A stretch of DNA of 19,298 nt from an uncultured Dialister sp. (lineage in GTDB: Bacteria; Bacillota; Negativicutes; Veillonellales; Dialisteraceae): the NCBI GenBank assembly GCA_900543455.1, contig UQRR01000038.1, forward strand, positions 1 through 19,298, in the 5' to 3' direction. The notes beneath the pieces were generated by a model that ran no database searches, was not told the DNA's origin, and saw nothing but the letters and a program-made list of their open reading frames with translations. The stretch's first letter is position 1, and each line of letters opens with the position of its first letter. This document shows positions 1 to 7,925 of the stretch, piece by piece. The translations under genes and the position numbers were made by a program.

Positions 1-1
1 G

Positions 2-208
2 CGTCGCTTCGCTCCTAAAAATCCAGTTCGCTTGCACATATTGCCTTCGGCACTTCCCCCGAAGGGGGAAGCAAGACGTTACGCAGCTAACGATTTCCTT
101 AACTTAATAGCATTCCCTAGAGGGGAAGGCTGCGATATGAGAATATCATCTTCTAAAAAAGGTGACGAAGCCGCCACGAGAGCCCTGAACCAAATGAAAG
201 CAAAGTAA
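2..208 (+). other. Open reading frame entering from the left edge, doubtful
   Basis: One frame is open from the window edge to a TAA at 206-208 (68 codons), ending ...RALNQMKAK. A + strand terminator hairpin follows directly, as would be expected for a gene end. However, the first two thirds contain a C5/G5 hairpin (CTTCCCCCGAAGGGGGAAG near 53-71) and look like an intergenic repeat rather than coding sequence. I do not recognise the product. The last 23 codons, from the ATG at 137, could be the tail of a gene or nothing at all. Confidence 0.2.
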
Positions 209-257
209 AAAGGGGCTGTGAAGAAATGCAGATTCATTTCTTCACAGCTCCTTTTTA
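206..257. terminator. Bidirectional intrinsic terminator
   Basis: A perfect 14-bp stem (GCTGTGAAGAAATG at 215-228 with CATTTCTTCACAGC at 235-248) has a 6-nt loop and is flanked by A-rich and T-rich runs. It can therefore end transcription from either side. On the minus strand it lies immediately after the stop codon of the MsrA-like gene. Confidence 0.9.
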
Positions 258-824
258 CTGTATGATCTTTAATTCTTCCAGCAAATGAATATCGATCGGT
301 GTATACGCGTCAGGATGACTTCTGAGGTAGTGCTGCTCCTCTTCGATCGCAGGATAGAAATTCACCAGCTCTTTCATCTCTGTCCTGACCTTCGGGCGCA
401 CCTTCCCTTCTCCTTCGAATTCATTGACAACAAGGGCATTGTCCGTCATCTGATGAGCGACGCCGCGATTCTGCAGGAAAACGAGGAAGTAGCTGATCTG
501 AGGCACATCCTCCTTGCTCGTGTAGTAGATCCCGCTTCGGTACTGCGGGCCGACATATTTCCCTTGAATGCCATCGGTGTAAGGATTGATGATGGTGAAG
601 AATACATTCAAGAGCATACCGATGTCGATTTTCTTCGGATTGTACGTGACCTTCACGCACTCCACAGCCTCTGCGCTCCCATCGGCGACCTGCTCCTTCG
701 TCGGGGCTTCGATCCGGCTATTCGCATAGCCCGCCCGGGTATCTACGACACCGTAGATCCTGGAAAACACTTCCTGCAGCCCATGGAATGAGCCACCGGC
801 CAGATATAGATCTTTGGTAAACAA
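255..824 (-). CDS. msrA: MsrA-fold protein lacking the catalytic cysteine
   Basis: A 189-residue relative of peptide methionine-(S)-sulfoxide reductase (MsrA), which reduces oxidised methionine using a nucleophilic Cys in a GCFWG motif. Here the motif reads GGSFHG (residues 10-15), so Cys is Ser12 (codon TCA) and Trp is His14. By comparison with the Mycobacterium enzyme, the active-site Asp before the QYRS motif is Tyr90 and the first active-site Tyr also appears replaced (PTKEQV). A Glu (52 or 55) and Tyr95 in GPQYRSGIYY remain. The only Cys is Cys56. The C-terminal FYPA..EEEQHYL signature is intact. The start is TTG at 822-824, with AAGGAG nine bases upstream. The frame is open and well conserved, so this is probably a functional pseudoenzyme or an altered-function protein rather than a decayed gene. 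The fold call is firm; reductase activity is doubtful. Confidence 0.85.
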   Translation of the reverse strand: MFTKDLYLAGGSFHGLQEVFSRIYGVVDTRAGYANSRIEAPTKEQVADGSAEAVECVKVTYNPKKIDIGMLLNVFFTIINPYTDGIQGKYVGPQYRSGIYYTSKEDVPQISYFLVFLQNRGVAHQMTDNALVVNEFEGEGKVRPKVRTEMKELVNFYPAIEEEQHYLRSHPDAYTPIDIHLLEELKIIQ

Positions 825-868
825 TTAGGAAATCTCCTTTTGATGCTGCGTACAAAATACGCGTAAAC

Positions 869-1152
869 GGTTCAAGGTTCAAGGTTCAGGGTTCAGGGTT
901 CAGGGTTAGCCCTAGGGGCATGTCGCCCCTTGATTAGGGATGAAAGCCTCACTTGAATGAGAAATTAGAAATGAGAAATGCGAAATGGTGGTGCGGCGCA
1001 TAAAAACATAGAAGCGCCGCGGAGGTTTGAAACTGGCGGTTTTCTCGCATCGGAAGCCTAATCCCTAGCCACTAATCCCTAGCTACCAGTCACAAGTCAC
1101 AAGTCACTAGTCGCTCATCCCTAGCCACTAGCTACCAGCCACTAGTCACAAA
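869..1152. repeat. Composite dispersed repeat, copy 1 (gap between msrA-like gene and meaB)
   Basis: This fills almost the whole 329-nt gap. In order it holds: five GGTTCAA/GGTTCAG heptamers ending in GTTAG (869-909); a CCCTAGGGGC segment; an AGAAATG/CGAAATGG stretch; a hairpin with arms GCGGCGC (993-999) and GCGCCGC (1014-1020), followed by GGAGGTTTGAAA; and tandem units of the type CTAATCCCTAGCCA and AGTCACAAGTCACTAGTC (1058-1152). The same modules recur at 2448-2755 and 19064-19208. I see no gene here. Confidence 0.85.
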
Positions 1153-1153
1153 G

Positions 1154-2329
1154 TTACTTTTCCGTTTCTTCCAAATGCTTGATGGACGCGCGATCCATAT
1201 CGAAGGAGCGGATGAGCTCGGTGACGGCCTGGCTCGGGGAGACGACGCCCGCAAGGACAGCGGCTTTGACGGATGGCAGACGGCTCTTGATGAGCGGATC
1301 TTCAAAGAAGAGATTATGCAGATGTTCGTCGATCATGCTGTTCACCCAGTCAAGGATCTGGCGCTGTCTGCGGTTTTCAAAAATGCCGGATTTCTTTGTG
1401 ACCTTTTCAAATTCACGCATGACGGCCCACAGCTCCAAAAGACCTGTTTTCTTGATCGCGGAGCAGCGGTAAGCATGGGTTTTCCAGCCTTCGGTAGCCG
1501 GACGGATGAATTCGCACATTCTTTCATACTCGCCCTGCGCGACCTTGGCACGCTCGAGGTTATCCCCATCCGCTTTGTTGACAACGATGGCATCGGCAAG
1601 CTCCATGATGCCTTTCTTGATGCCCTGGAGGTCATCGCCGGCCCCTGTCAGTACGACGAGCATGAAGAAATCGACCATGGAGCGGACCGTGGTCTCCGAC
1701 TGGCCGACACCGACGGTCTCGACAAGGATGACATCACAGCCGGCAGCTTCGCAGAGGAGCATAGTCTCACGGGATTTTCTCGCGACACCGCCCAAAGTGC
1801 CTTTGGATGGAGATGGTCGAATGAAGCAGTTCGGTTCACGAGACAGATTCTGCATACGTGTCTTATCACCGAGGATAGAGCCGCCGGTGATGGATGAGGT
1901 CGGGTCGACGGCAAGGACAGCAACTTTGTAGCCCTGATGGCAGAGCATCTGGCCGAAGGACTCGATGAAGGTCGATTTGCCGGCCCCCGGTACACCGGTA
2001 ATACCGATACGGAGAGCCTTGCCCGTTCTGGGGAGAAGTCCCTGCAGTACGCGCTGCGCTTTGTCAAAATCTTTCGGCGCATTGCTTTCGATCAGCGTGA
2101 TGGCCTTGGACAGCGTCACACGATCCCCTTTGGCCACACCGTCGATGTACTGCTCAACGGTCATTTTCTTACGAAGCGGCACTTTTCGAAGCGGAGCATC
2201 TGGGTATTCCTTCGCCCCGGTGATGCTGTTTGCCGTGGTATCTATCCCACGCATGACAGAGCAGGCGAATTCAGGATTTTTCTCTTCCGGTACCCAGCTG
2301 GGTCTTAAATCATCATTGTTTTCAGGCAT
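1154..2329 (-). CDS. meaB: MeaB/ArgK-type methylmalonyl-CoA mutase-associated GTPase (copy 1)
   Basis: A G3E-family P-loop GTPase of 391 residues. MeaB proteins bind methylmalonyl-CoA mutase, gate loading of adenosylcobalamin and protect or rescue the enzyme from oxidised cofactor. Visible motifs are Walker A GVPGAGKST (112-120), the VDPTSS..GGSILGDKTRM region (141-159), ETVGVGQSE (204-212) and the guanine-specificity motif NKAD (251-254). A C-terminal helical dimerisation region follows. An N-terminal extension of about 55 residues (with FACSVMRG) is absent from the second copy at 12199. The ATG at 2327-2329 is preceded by GGGAGGG at eight bases. It is the third gene of the mutAB locus, separated from mutB by about 660 nt of repeats, and has a possible own promoter at 2403-2431. 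The family assignment is firm; pairing with MutAB is inferred from position. Confidence 0.95.
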   Translation of the reverse strand: MPENNDDLRPSWVPEEKNPEFACSVMRGIDTTANSITGAKEYPDAPLRKVPLRKKMTVEQYIDGVAKGDRVTLSKAITLIESNAPKDFDKAQRVLQGLLPRTGKALRIGITGVPGAGKSTFIESFGQMLCHQGYKVAVLAVDPTSSITGGSILGDKTRMQNLSREPNCFIRPSPSKGTLGGVARKSRETMLLCEAAGCDVILVETVGVGQSETTVRSMVDFFMLVVLTGAGDDLQGIKKGIMELADAIVVNKADGDNLERAKVAQGEYERMCEFIRPATEGWKTHAYRCSAIKKTGLLELWAVMREFEKVTKKSGIFENRRQRQILDWVNSMIDEHLHNLFFEDPLIKSRLPSVKAAVLAGVVSPSQAVTELIRSFDMDRASIKHLEETEK

Positions 2330-2402
2330 TTGTCATACCCTCCCTTTCCTGGCTTCTTCCCCCATGAGTACTGCATAAAAAGGAGGGAAACCAAATGAAA
2401 TG

Positions 2403-2431
2403 AACATATGGGAAAATCGTTATGATGTAAA
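2403..2431 (-). promoter_or_regulatory. Possible promoter for meaB copy 1
   Basis: On the minus strand TTTACA (2431-2426), a 17-nt spacer and TATGTT (2408-2403) approximate a sigma-70 promoter about 75 nt upstream of the meaB start. The -10 box is imperfect. Confidence 0.35.
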
Positions 2432-2447
2432 AAGTGGTTTAATTACA

Positions 2448-2755
2448 GGTTCAAGGTTCAAGGTTCTGGGTTCTGGGTTAGCCCCTGGATTTGATTATGT
2501 TTGAATCCTTCGCTGGCGTGAAAAATGAGAATGCGAAATGGTGGTGCGGCGCTTTTCGTCATCCTGAGCGGAGAAAAAGGCTGTATGTCAGGGAAACGCT
2601 TCTCTGAATAATGGCAGCTGAGTCGAAGGATCTAAGCGCCGCGGAGTATAAATAGTGGCGATGCCCGAAGGTGGCATTTCAGTCACCAGTCACTCGAGGC
2701 CCCTAATCCCTAGCCACTAATCCCTAGCCACCAGTCACAAGCTACCAGCCCCCAT
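2448..2755. repeat. Composite dispersed repeat, copy 2, with nested insertion
   Basis: Same module order as at 869-1152: GGTTCAA/GGTTCTG heptamers (2448-2480), a GAGAATGCGAAATGG stretch, hairpin arms GCGGCGC (2546-2552) and GCGCCGC (2636-2642), then CTAATCCCTAGCCA and CCAGTCACAAG units (2670-2750). The hairpin loop is enlarged from 14 to 83 nt by a segment bounded by GTCATCCTGAGCGGAG and GTCGAAGGATCT, a different dispersed repeat that also occurs near 8998. No gene is seen in the 2330-2990 gap. Confidence 0.8.
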
Positions 2756-2871
2756 AAAACAAGATTGCAAGCCCTGCTAGGGAGCCGAGGTCGCCCTCGG
2801 CTCCGCGCAGGACAAGAAATCAGATTTCTTTAAAACGCTTCTGTCACTATTCCAGCTGCGAAATGGTCATT

Positions 2872-2946
2872 GGTTCAGGGTTCGGGGTTCGGGGTTCAGG
2901 TTAGGGTATCACCATTTCCAGTAACCCCCTGAACCTTGAACCCTTT
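2872..2946. repeat. Inverted pair of GGTTC(A/G)G arrays downstream of mutB
   Basis: Heptamers GGTTCAG/GGTTCGG at 2872-2905 face the complementary sequence CCCTGAACCTTGAACCC at 2927-2943. The transcript running out of mutB could therefore form a long hairpin. There is no U-tract, so it may stall or protect RNA ends rather than act as a classical terminator. Confidence 0.6.
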
Positions 2947-2990
2947 GCCGATACGCATTGAATGACAGTGTCAGAAAACGTTAGGCGACC

Positions 2991-5189
2991 TTATTCTGCC
3001 TTAGCTTCTTCCTTAGCACGGTCTACGAGCATCTGGAGCAGCTTGATGCAGCATTTCGGAATGTTGGTGCCTGGTCCGAAGATAGCAACTGCACCATGAT
3101 CGTACAGGAATTCGTAATCCTGTGGCGGGATAACGCCGCCGATAGCTACGAGGATATCTTCACGGCCGAGTTTCTTCAGGTCTTCGACGATAGCCGGGAG
3201 CAGGGTCTTATGACCTGCTGCCAGGGAAGAGAAGCCGACCATATGAACGTCGTTGTCGACGGCATCCTGCGCCGCTTCTTCCGGAGTCTGGAAGAGCGGG
3301 CCTACGTCGACGTCCCAGCCCATATCTGCGAAGGAGGTAGCAAGGACTTTCTGGCCTCTGTCGTGACCATCCTGGCCCATCTTCGCGAGGAAGATACGCG
3401 GGCGGCGGCCTTCGAGAGCTTCGAATTCGTTAGCCAGTTTCTTTGCTTCGTCCAGTTCGGAGGTGTCATCGAATTCATTGGAGTATACGCCGGAAATGGT
3501 GTGAATGACTGCATTGAAGCGGCCGGATACCTTTTCAACAGCGTCAGAGATTTCGCCAAGGGACGCGCGGTCATGTGCTGCCTGGACAGCGGCTTCCAGC
3601 AGGTTGCCGTTGTCACGGGATTCAGCGCACTTGGTGATGGCTTCGAGGTCACGGCGGACAGCTTCCGGATCACGGATGCTTCTGAGTTTTTCGAGGCGTT
3701 TGATCTGTGCGTTACGTACAGCGGTGTTATCGATGGAGAGAACGTTCAGCGGATCTTCCTTCGCCAGTCTGTACTTGTTCAGGCCGACAATGGTTTCACG
3801 GCCGGAGTCGATATCTGCCTGACGACGAGCAGCGCATTCTTCGATACGCATCTTCGGAAGGCCGGTGGAGATTGCCTTGGACATGCCGCCCAGCGCTTCG
3901 ACTTCCTGGATATGAGCCCATGCACGTTTGATGATCTCGTTGGTGAGGTATTCCACATAGTAGGAGCCGCCCCATGGATCGATGATCTTGCAGACTTTGG
4001 TTTCATCCTGGATGTAAAGCTGGGTGTTACGAGCCAGACGTGCCGAGAAGTCGGTCGGCAGAGCGATTGCTTCGTCGAGTGCGTTGGTATGCAGGGACTG
4101 GGTGTGACCGAGAGCTGCAGACATAGCTTCCATACAGGTACGGCCGATGTTGTTGAATGGATCCTGTTCGGTGAGGGACCAGCCGGAGGTCTGGGAGTGG
4201 GTACGCAGAGCCATGGATTTCGGATTCTTTGCGCCGAAGCCTTTGAGGATCTTCGCCCAGAGGACACGAGCGGCGCGCATCTTTGCGACTTCCATGAAGT
4301 AGTTCTTGCCCTGATCCCAGAAGAAGGACAGACGCTTTGCGAAAGCATCGACCGGCAGACCAGCCTTTTCGCCGCAGCGGATGTATTCCATGCCGTCTGC
4401 CAGCGTGTAACCGATTTCCAGATCGCAGGTAGCACCGCATTCCTGAATGTGGTAGCCGGAAATGGAAATGGAGTTGAACTTCGGCATGTACTTGGTGGTG
4501 TATTCGAAAATATCACCAATGATACGCATGGACATAGCCGGTGGGTAAATGTAGGTGTTACGAACCATGAATTCCTTCAGGATATCGTTCTGAATGGTAC
4601 CAGCGAGGATCTTCTTGTCGACGCCCTGTTCGATGCCGGCGGAAATGAAGAATGCCAGGATCGGAAGAACGGCACCGTTCATGGTCATGGATACGGACAT
4701 CTGGTCCAGCGGGATGCCGTCGAAGAGGATGTTCATATCAAGCATGGAGCATACGGATACGCCTGCTTTACCTACGTCGCCGATAACGCGCGGGTTATCC
4801 GCATCGTAGCCGCGGTGGGTCGGAAGGTCGAATGCGATGGACAGACCTTTCTGGCCTGCTGCCAGGTTTCTCTTATAGAAAGCGTTGGATTCTTCGGCGG
4901 TGGAGAAACCAGCGTACTGACGAACGGTCCATGGACGGAATACATACATGGTGGAGTATGGTCCGCGAAGGAATGGAGGAATACCACTCATGAAGTCCAG
5001 ATGATTGCAGTCATCATAGACATCTTTGGTATAGAAGGGAGCGACCGGGATCTTTTCCATGGTCGGTTCATAGAGTGCATCAAAGCCTTTGCCGGTCTTG
5101 GCTTCCAGCTTTTCCTTCCACTCATCATAGGAGCAGTGTGGATGTTCCCCCAGAGACAGCTGTGTGAAATCAGGATTTGTGTTTGCCAT
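2991..5189 (-). CDS. mutB: Methylmalonyl-CoA mutase, large catalytic subunit
   Basis: A cytoplasmic adenosylcobalamin enzyme interconverting succinyl-CoA and (R)-methylmalonyl-CoA. At 732 residues it matches the usual length of about 730. The N-terminal TIM barrel (about 60-420) contains RQYAGFSTAEESN with the substrate Tyr92, Arg210 in VRNTYIYPP and the catalytic His247 in SGYH. These align at a constant +3 offset with Tyr89, Arg207 and His244 of the Propionibacterium enzyme, indicating true methylmalonyl specificity. The C-terminal cobalamin domain has the base-off ligand motif DGHDRG (His609), GFSSLAAGH and GGVIP. The start ATG overlaps the mutA stop (TAATG), implying translational coupling. 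The partner is the catalytically degenerate MutA. This and the split enzyme at 13258-15377 give the cell two mutases. Confidence 0.98.
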   Translation of the reverse strand: MANTNPDFTQLSLGEHPHCSYDEWKEKLEAKTGKGFDALYEPTMEKIPVAPFYTKDVYDDCNHLDFMSGIPPFLRGPYSTMYVFRPWTVRQYAGFSTAEESNAFYKRNLAAGQKGLSIAFDLPTHRGYDADNPRVIGDVGKAGVSVCSMLDMNILFDGIPLDQMSVSMTMNGAVLPILAFFISAGIEQGVDKKILAGTIQNDILKEFMVRNTYIYPPAMSMRIIGDIFEYTTKYMPKFNSISISGYHIQECGATCDLEIGYTLADGMEYIRCGEKAGLPVDAFAKRLSFFWDQGKNYFMEVAKMRAARVLWAKILKGFGAKNPKSMALRTHSQTSGWSLTEQDPFNNIGRTCMEAMSAALGHTQSLHTNALDEAIALPTDFSARLARNTQLYIQDETKVCKIIDPWGGSYYVEYLTNEIIKRAWAHIQEVEALGGMSKAISTGLPKMRIEECAARRQADIDSGRETIVGLNKYRLAKEDPLNVLSIDNTAVRNAQIKRLEKLRSIRDPEAVRRDLEAITKCAESRDNGNLLEAAVQAAHDRASLGEISDAVEKVSGRFNAVIHTISGVYSNEFDDTSELDEAKKLANEFEALEGRRPRIFLAKMGQDGHDRGQKVLATSFADMGWDVDVGPLFQTPEEAAQDAVDNDVHMVGFSSLAAGHKTLLPAIVEDLKKLGREDILVAIGGVIPPQDYEFLYDHGAVAIFGPGTNIPKCCIKLLQMLVDRAKEEAKAE

Positions 5190-7462
5190 TATTCAATCAT
5201 TCCTTTCTTTTTCTGCAGCATGCGGAGAATTTCGTAGCAGTTCGCTTTGACGCTGATGAAATCATCTACGCCAGCCTTGCGGTAGGTTTCTTCCAGATCC
5301 TTTGGAGCTGCGCCTGCGAGGAAGAGGGTGCCGTCGCCCAGGACTTCTTTCAGTCTCGGAGCCAGAGCCGGTACATCTTCCGGATAGGTCGCATCCGTGG
5401 AGCAGATGACAGCCACATCATATGGGGTGCCTTTGTCATCAGCACCGGCTTTCAGTGCTTCTACGCACTTATCCCAGCGGGAGCCCGGTTTGTCTTCGTC
5501 ATCCTGGAAACCATTGTTGAGATGGACATTGAATTCGCCGACCTGCAGGAAGGAGGTGGAGAAGTCTGCTCTGGCTTTATGCTGCGGGATTTTGCCCATG
5601 TTTGCGAGGAAGATCTCGACATTCTTGCCAGTCTTTTCTTTGTATGCTTCGGTATCAAAGCGGAGTGCTTCGAAGCGTTCCGTCCAGCGATGTGCATCGA
5701 TCTTTTCGATAGCAACGGAGCCTTCTGCATTACCAGCGACTTCATTGATCTCGCCAATGGTCGCACCGGCAGCAGCTGCTGCAGCCGCTTTGTCGACGAC
5801 TTCACCTTCACCAGCTGCTTTCAGTTCTGCCAGTGCCTGGCTTCTGAAGGCAAGATCAAGGTCTGCACGATATGCTTTGGCTGCATCGCCAAGTTCCTGC
5901 TTAATGGCTTTCGTATCTTCCGGACGAGCTTCGAGAAGCACTTCGCCCATCAGCGGGTACATGTTGTTGCCGACAGCACGGTCTTTTCTGAGATCCAGTG
6001 CTTTGAAGCGCTTTTCAAGGACGGCTTTGATCTCCTTCTGCGGATAGCCTTCTTCGATCGCTTTGGTCATGCCGCCCAGAGATTCGATCTTCTGGAATTC
6101 AGCCCAGATCTTTTCTGCCATCTCTTTGGTGAGTTTTTCAATCGCCCAGGAGCCGCCAGCTGCATCGATCGGGCGCAGCATGCCGAATTCTTCCTGCAGC
6201 ATGATCTGCAGGTTTCTAGCGATACGGCGGGAGAATTCATCACCTTTTCTGACAGTATCATCATAAGGTGCATTTTCGTAGGTATCTACACCGCCAACGA
6301 CAGCAGAGAATGCTTCGGTGGTGTTGCGGAGCATGTTCACGCCCACATCGAAAATGGTCTTTGTGAAGAATGCCGGTTTTGCATGGATCTTCATCGAACG
6401 ATCTTCTTCTTCTGCACCGAAAGCCTTCATGATGTTCGACCATACCTGACGAGCTGCACGAAGCTTTGCAATTTCAATGAAGAATGTAGCGCCTACATTG
6501 AAGCCGAAGTAGAAGGACTGTGCGATATCATGGATCGAAATGCCTCTCTTCAGCATTTCACGGACATACTCTACAGCGACGCCGAAGGTATATGCGATTT
6601 CCTGTACGGCCTGTGCGCCGCCCAGAGAGAATACATCGGAAGTGATGAATACGGTCGCTACGCTCGGTGCATTCTTGCGAGCCCAGCGGATGGTCTCTGC
6701 CATCTGGTCGTATGCTTTTTCAAGGCTTTCCTTATTCTTGCCATCAGTCAGCAGCTGTGTCAACGGGCTTCCACCGATCACGCCATGAAGCGCGGACACA
6801 TCTTTTCCCTGTGCTTTGACTGCGGCAGCCACCATAGCAAGCGGTGCCAGTGCAGATTCGCCGGTATACATCATGAATGGATACTTTGCAAGATCCAGAC
6901 CGTCCAGAAGGTTATGCACATCTTCGAGAGTGGTCAGAGAAACGCCGGTTTCACCTGGTTTTTCAGCATCAGTTACATCGATGCCATGCAGAGTGGATAC
7001 ATCAAGGCGTACATTGTATACCGTGGAACCACGATCGATTTCGTGTTTCAGGAGCTCATTATTTTCCTTCGGAAGTGCTTCATCACAAGACTGTGCAATG
7101 CCCCATGGTTCTTCTTTGTAACCATTGACTTTCTGGCCGCGCATGAAATCTCCCATGCCCGGATAGTCATCAGTCGGCAGGATCGCATCCTGTGCGTCCG
7201 GACCTGTACGCAGGGTATAAATCGGGCTGAAGGTGATCCCTTCATAAGTCTTGGTATACATCAGCTTATCGAACGGCTTGCCCTTCAAAAGAGCGTTGCA
7301 CGCATCTACCCATTCCTCGTAGGTTGGCGGTGTGAATTCATCAAATGTGACCTGTGGGAAATCGGTTTTGCCTTCCGACTGTTTCAGAATCGCTTCCAAT
7401 TCCTTATCGGTAAGCTGTCTTTCCTGATTTTCCGCGGATGTTGCTTTTGTTACTTCATCCAT
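5189..7462 (-). CDS. mutA: Methylmalonyl-CoA mutase, small non-catalytic subunit
   Basis: The structural partner of MutB in the alpha-beta heterodimeric enzyme. It keeps the barrel framework (TLHGIDV, FYFGFNVGATFFIEIAKLRAARQVW, PIDAAGGSW) and a C-terminal Rossmann-like domain beginning VEIFLANMG. The cobalamin ligand motif DxHxxG is absent: the position reads NMGKIPQHKARADF, as is normal for the non-binding subunit. At 757 residues it is longer than the roughly 640-residue actinobacterial MutA. Some extra length lies in an Ala-rich segment (DKAAAAAAAG) between barrel and C-terminal domain. The ATG at 7460-7462 has AAAGGAGG nine bases upstream. It is the first gene of the locus, behind the cobalamin riboswitch leader. 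Confidence 0.96.
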   Translation of the reverse strand: MDEVTKATSAENQERQLTDKELEAILKQSEGKTDFPQVTFDEFTPPTYEEWVDACNALLKGKPFDKLMYTKTYEGITFSPIYTLRTGPDAQDAILPTDDYPGMGDFMRGQKVNGYKEEPWGIAQSCDEALPKENNELLKHEIDRGSTVYNVRLDVSTLHGIDVTDAEKPGETGVSLTTLEDVHNLLDGLDLAKYPFMMYTGESALAPLAMVAAAVKAQGKDVSALHGVIGGSPLTQLLTDGKNKESLEKAYDQMAETIRWARKNAPSVATVFITSDVFSLGGAQAVQEIAYTFGVAVEYVREMLKRGISIHDIAQSFYFGFNVGATFFIEIAKLRAARQVWSNIMKAFGAEEEDRSMKIHAKPAFFTKTIFDVGVNMLRNTTEAFSAVVGGVDTYENAPYDDTVRKGDEFSRRIARNLQIMLQEEFGMLRPIDAAGGSWAIEKLTKEMAEKIWAEFQKIESLGGMTKAIEEGYPQKEIKAVLEKRFKALDLRKDRAVGNNMYPLMGEVLLEARPEDTKAIKQELGDAAKAYRADLDLAFRSQALAELKAAGEGEVVDKAAAAAAAGATIGEINEVAGNAEGSVAIEKIDAHRWTERFEALRFDTEAYKEKTGKNVEIFLANMGKIPQHKARADFSTSFLQVGEFNVHLNNGFQDDEDKPGSRWDKCVEALKAGADDKGTPYDVAVICSTDATYPEDVPALAPRLKEVLGDGTLFLAGAAPKDLEETYRKAGVDDFISVKANCYEILRMLQKKKGMIE

Positions 7463-7496
7463 GAAATAGTTCCTCCTTTAATAATTTATGGTCACT

Positions 7497-7512
7497 CACT
7501 GACTTGCCAGTG
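7497..7512 (-). promoter_or_regulatory. Hairpin just upstream of the mutA ribosome binding site
   Basis: On the minus strand CACTG-GCAAGT-CAGTG forms a 5-bp hairpin. TTGC-ACTG-GCAA is an alternative overlapping hairpin. The pair sits about 20 nt before the AAAGGAGG site and could modulate translation. The structure is read by eye only. Confidence 0.4.
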
Positions 7513-7560
7513 CAAATCAATCAGAGCGCCCCTTTAGACAATTTCACTCAGACAGAAAGT

Positions 7561-7570
7561 TCACCTCCTT
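7561..7570 (-). promoter_or_regulatory. Near-perfect Shine-Dalgarno sequence inside the leader without a well-placed start codon
   Basis: AAGGAGGTGA on the minus strand is an extended match to the 16S rRNA 3' end, stronger than the site used by mutA. No ATG lies at a normal distance. The nearest candidate is GTG at 7547-7545, 16 nt beyond the core, opening the 8-codon frame MKLSKGAL. That frame lies on the 3' arm of the long-range repeat. Confidence 0.45.
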
Positions 7571-7595
7571 CAGGTTCACGTCTTGGTCCTACCAT

Positions 7596-7625
7596 AAAAA
7601 AACGACTGACCCAGTGGGGGCAGCC
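7596..7625 (-). terminator. Leader terminator downstream of the cobalamin aptamer
   Basis: On the minus strand GGCTG-C-CCC-CACT-GGG-T-CAGTC forms an 8-bp stem with one mismatch, followed by G and seven T. GGTCCT (7647-7642) and AGGACC (7590-7585) flank it and can pair with each other, giving a possible additional or competing stem. It fits the expression platform of a transcriptional riboswitch. Confidence 0.7.
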
Positions 7626-7749
7626 GGAAAATAATGAGACCAGGACCGATCTCAATCCCCTCCCCATCTCTCGCAGGTTGACGGAAATACTGATCTTCTC
7701 ACAAGCCATGATCTTAGACAGAATCAAATCATGTCTTGGATAGATCCCT

Positions 7750-7925
7750 ACTTCCTTCGCGGTGATTCATTGGCAGATAGTTCTCCTGGCTCGGACTCCT
7801 CATCTCTTCACGCCTTCCCAGACTTTCGCCCAGTGACATATCTGTGAGAGACTCCTCCTTACAGTGGCGGGACCGCTCCGGCTTTGACCGGATTCTCTTT
7901 TATGCTTTCGCATCTGCCAGCCATA
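7750..7925 (-). ncRNA. Cobalamin riboswitch aptamer in the mutA leader
   Basis: Read on the minus strand, the region shows the cobalamin-riboswitch hallmarks in order: the P1 5' strand GGCAGAT (7918-7912); AATCCGG...CCGGAGCGGTCCCGCC; the B12 box core GCCACTGTAA (7868-7859); GTCACTGG...GGGAAGGC; GAGCCAGGAGA (7792-7782); and the closing P1 strand ATCTGCC (7778-7772). It starts about 20 nt after the predicted transcription start and precedes mutAB. Known members mostly repress B12 synthesis or uptake genes when cofactor is plentiful, so control of a B12-dependent enzyme is unusual. Exact ends are approximate, and whether it acts as an ON or OFF switch cannot be read from the sequence. Confidence 0.92.

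Noticed and set aside
1058..1152. Possible CRISPR-like array in the CTAGCCA/AGTCAC repeats
   Set aside because: Units are 7-14 nt, directly tandem and degenerate, with no unique spacers and no cas genes.
3096..5237. Long open frame on the + strand opposite mutB
   Set aside because: It is an exact shadow of mutB in another frame. Its translation has no recognisable motif and is Cys/Phe-rich. Similar shadows opposite mutA (5177-7537), mmdA (10104-11729), mcmA1 (13695-15404) and scpC (15696-17348) were rejected for the same reason.
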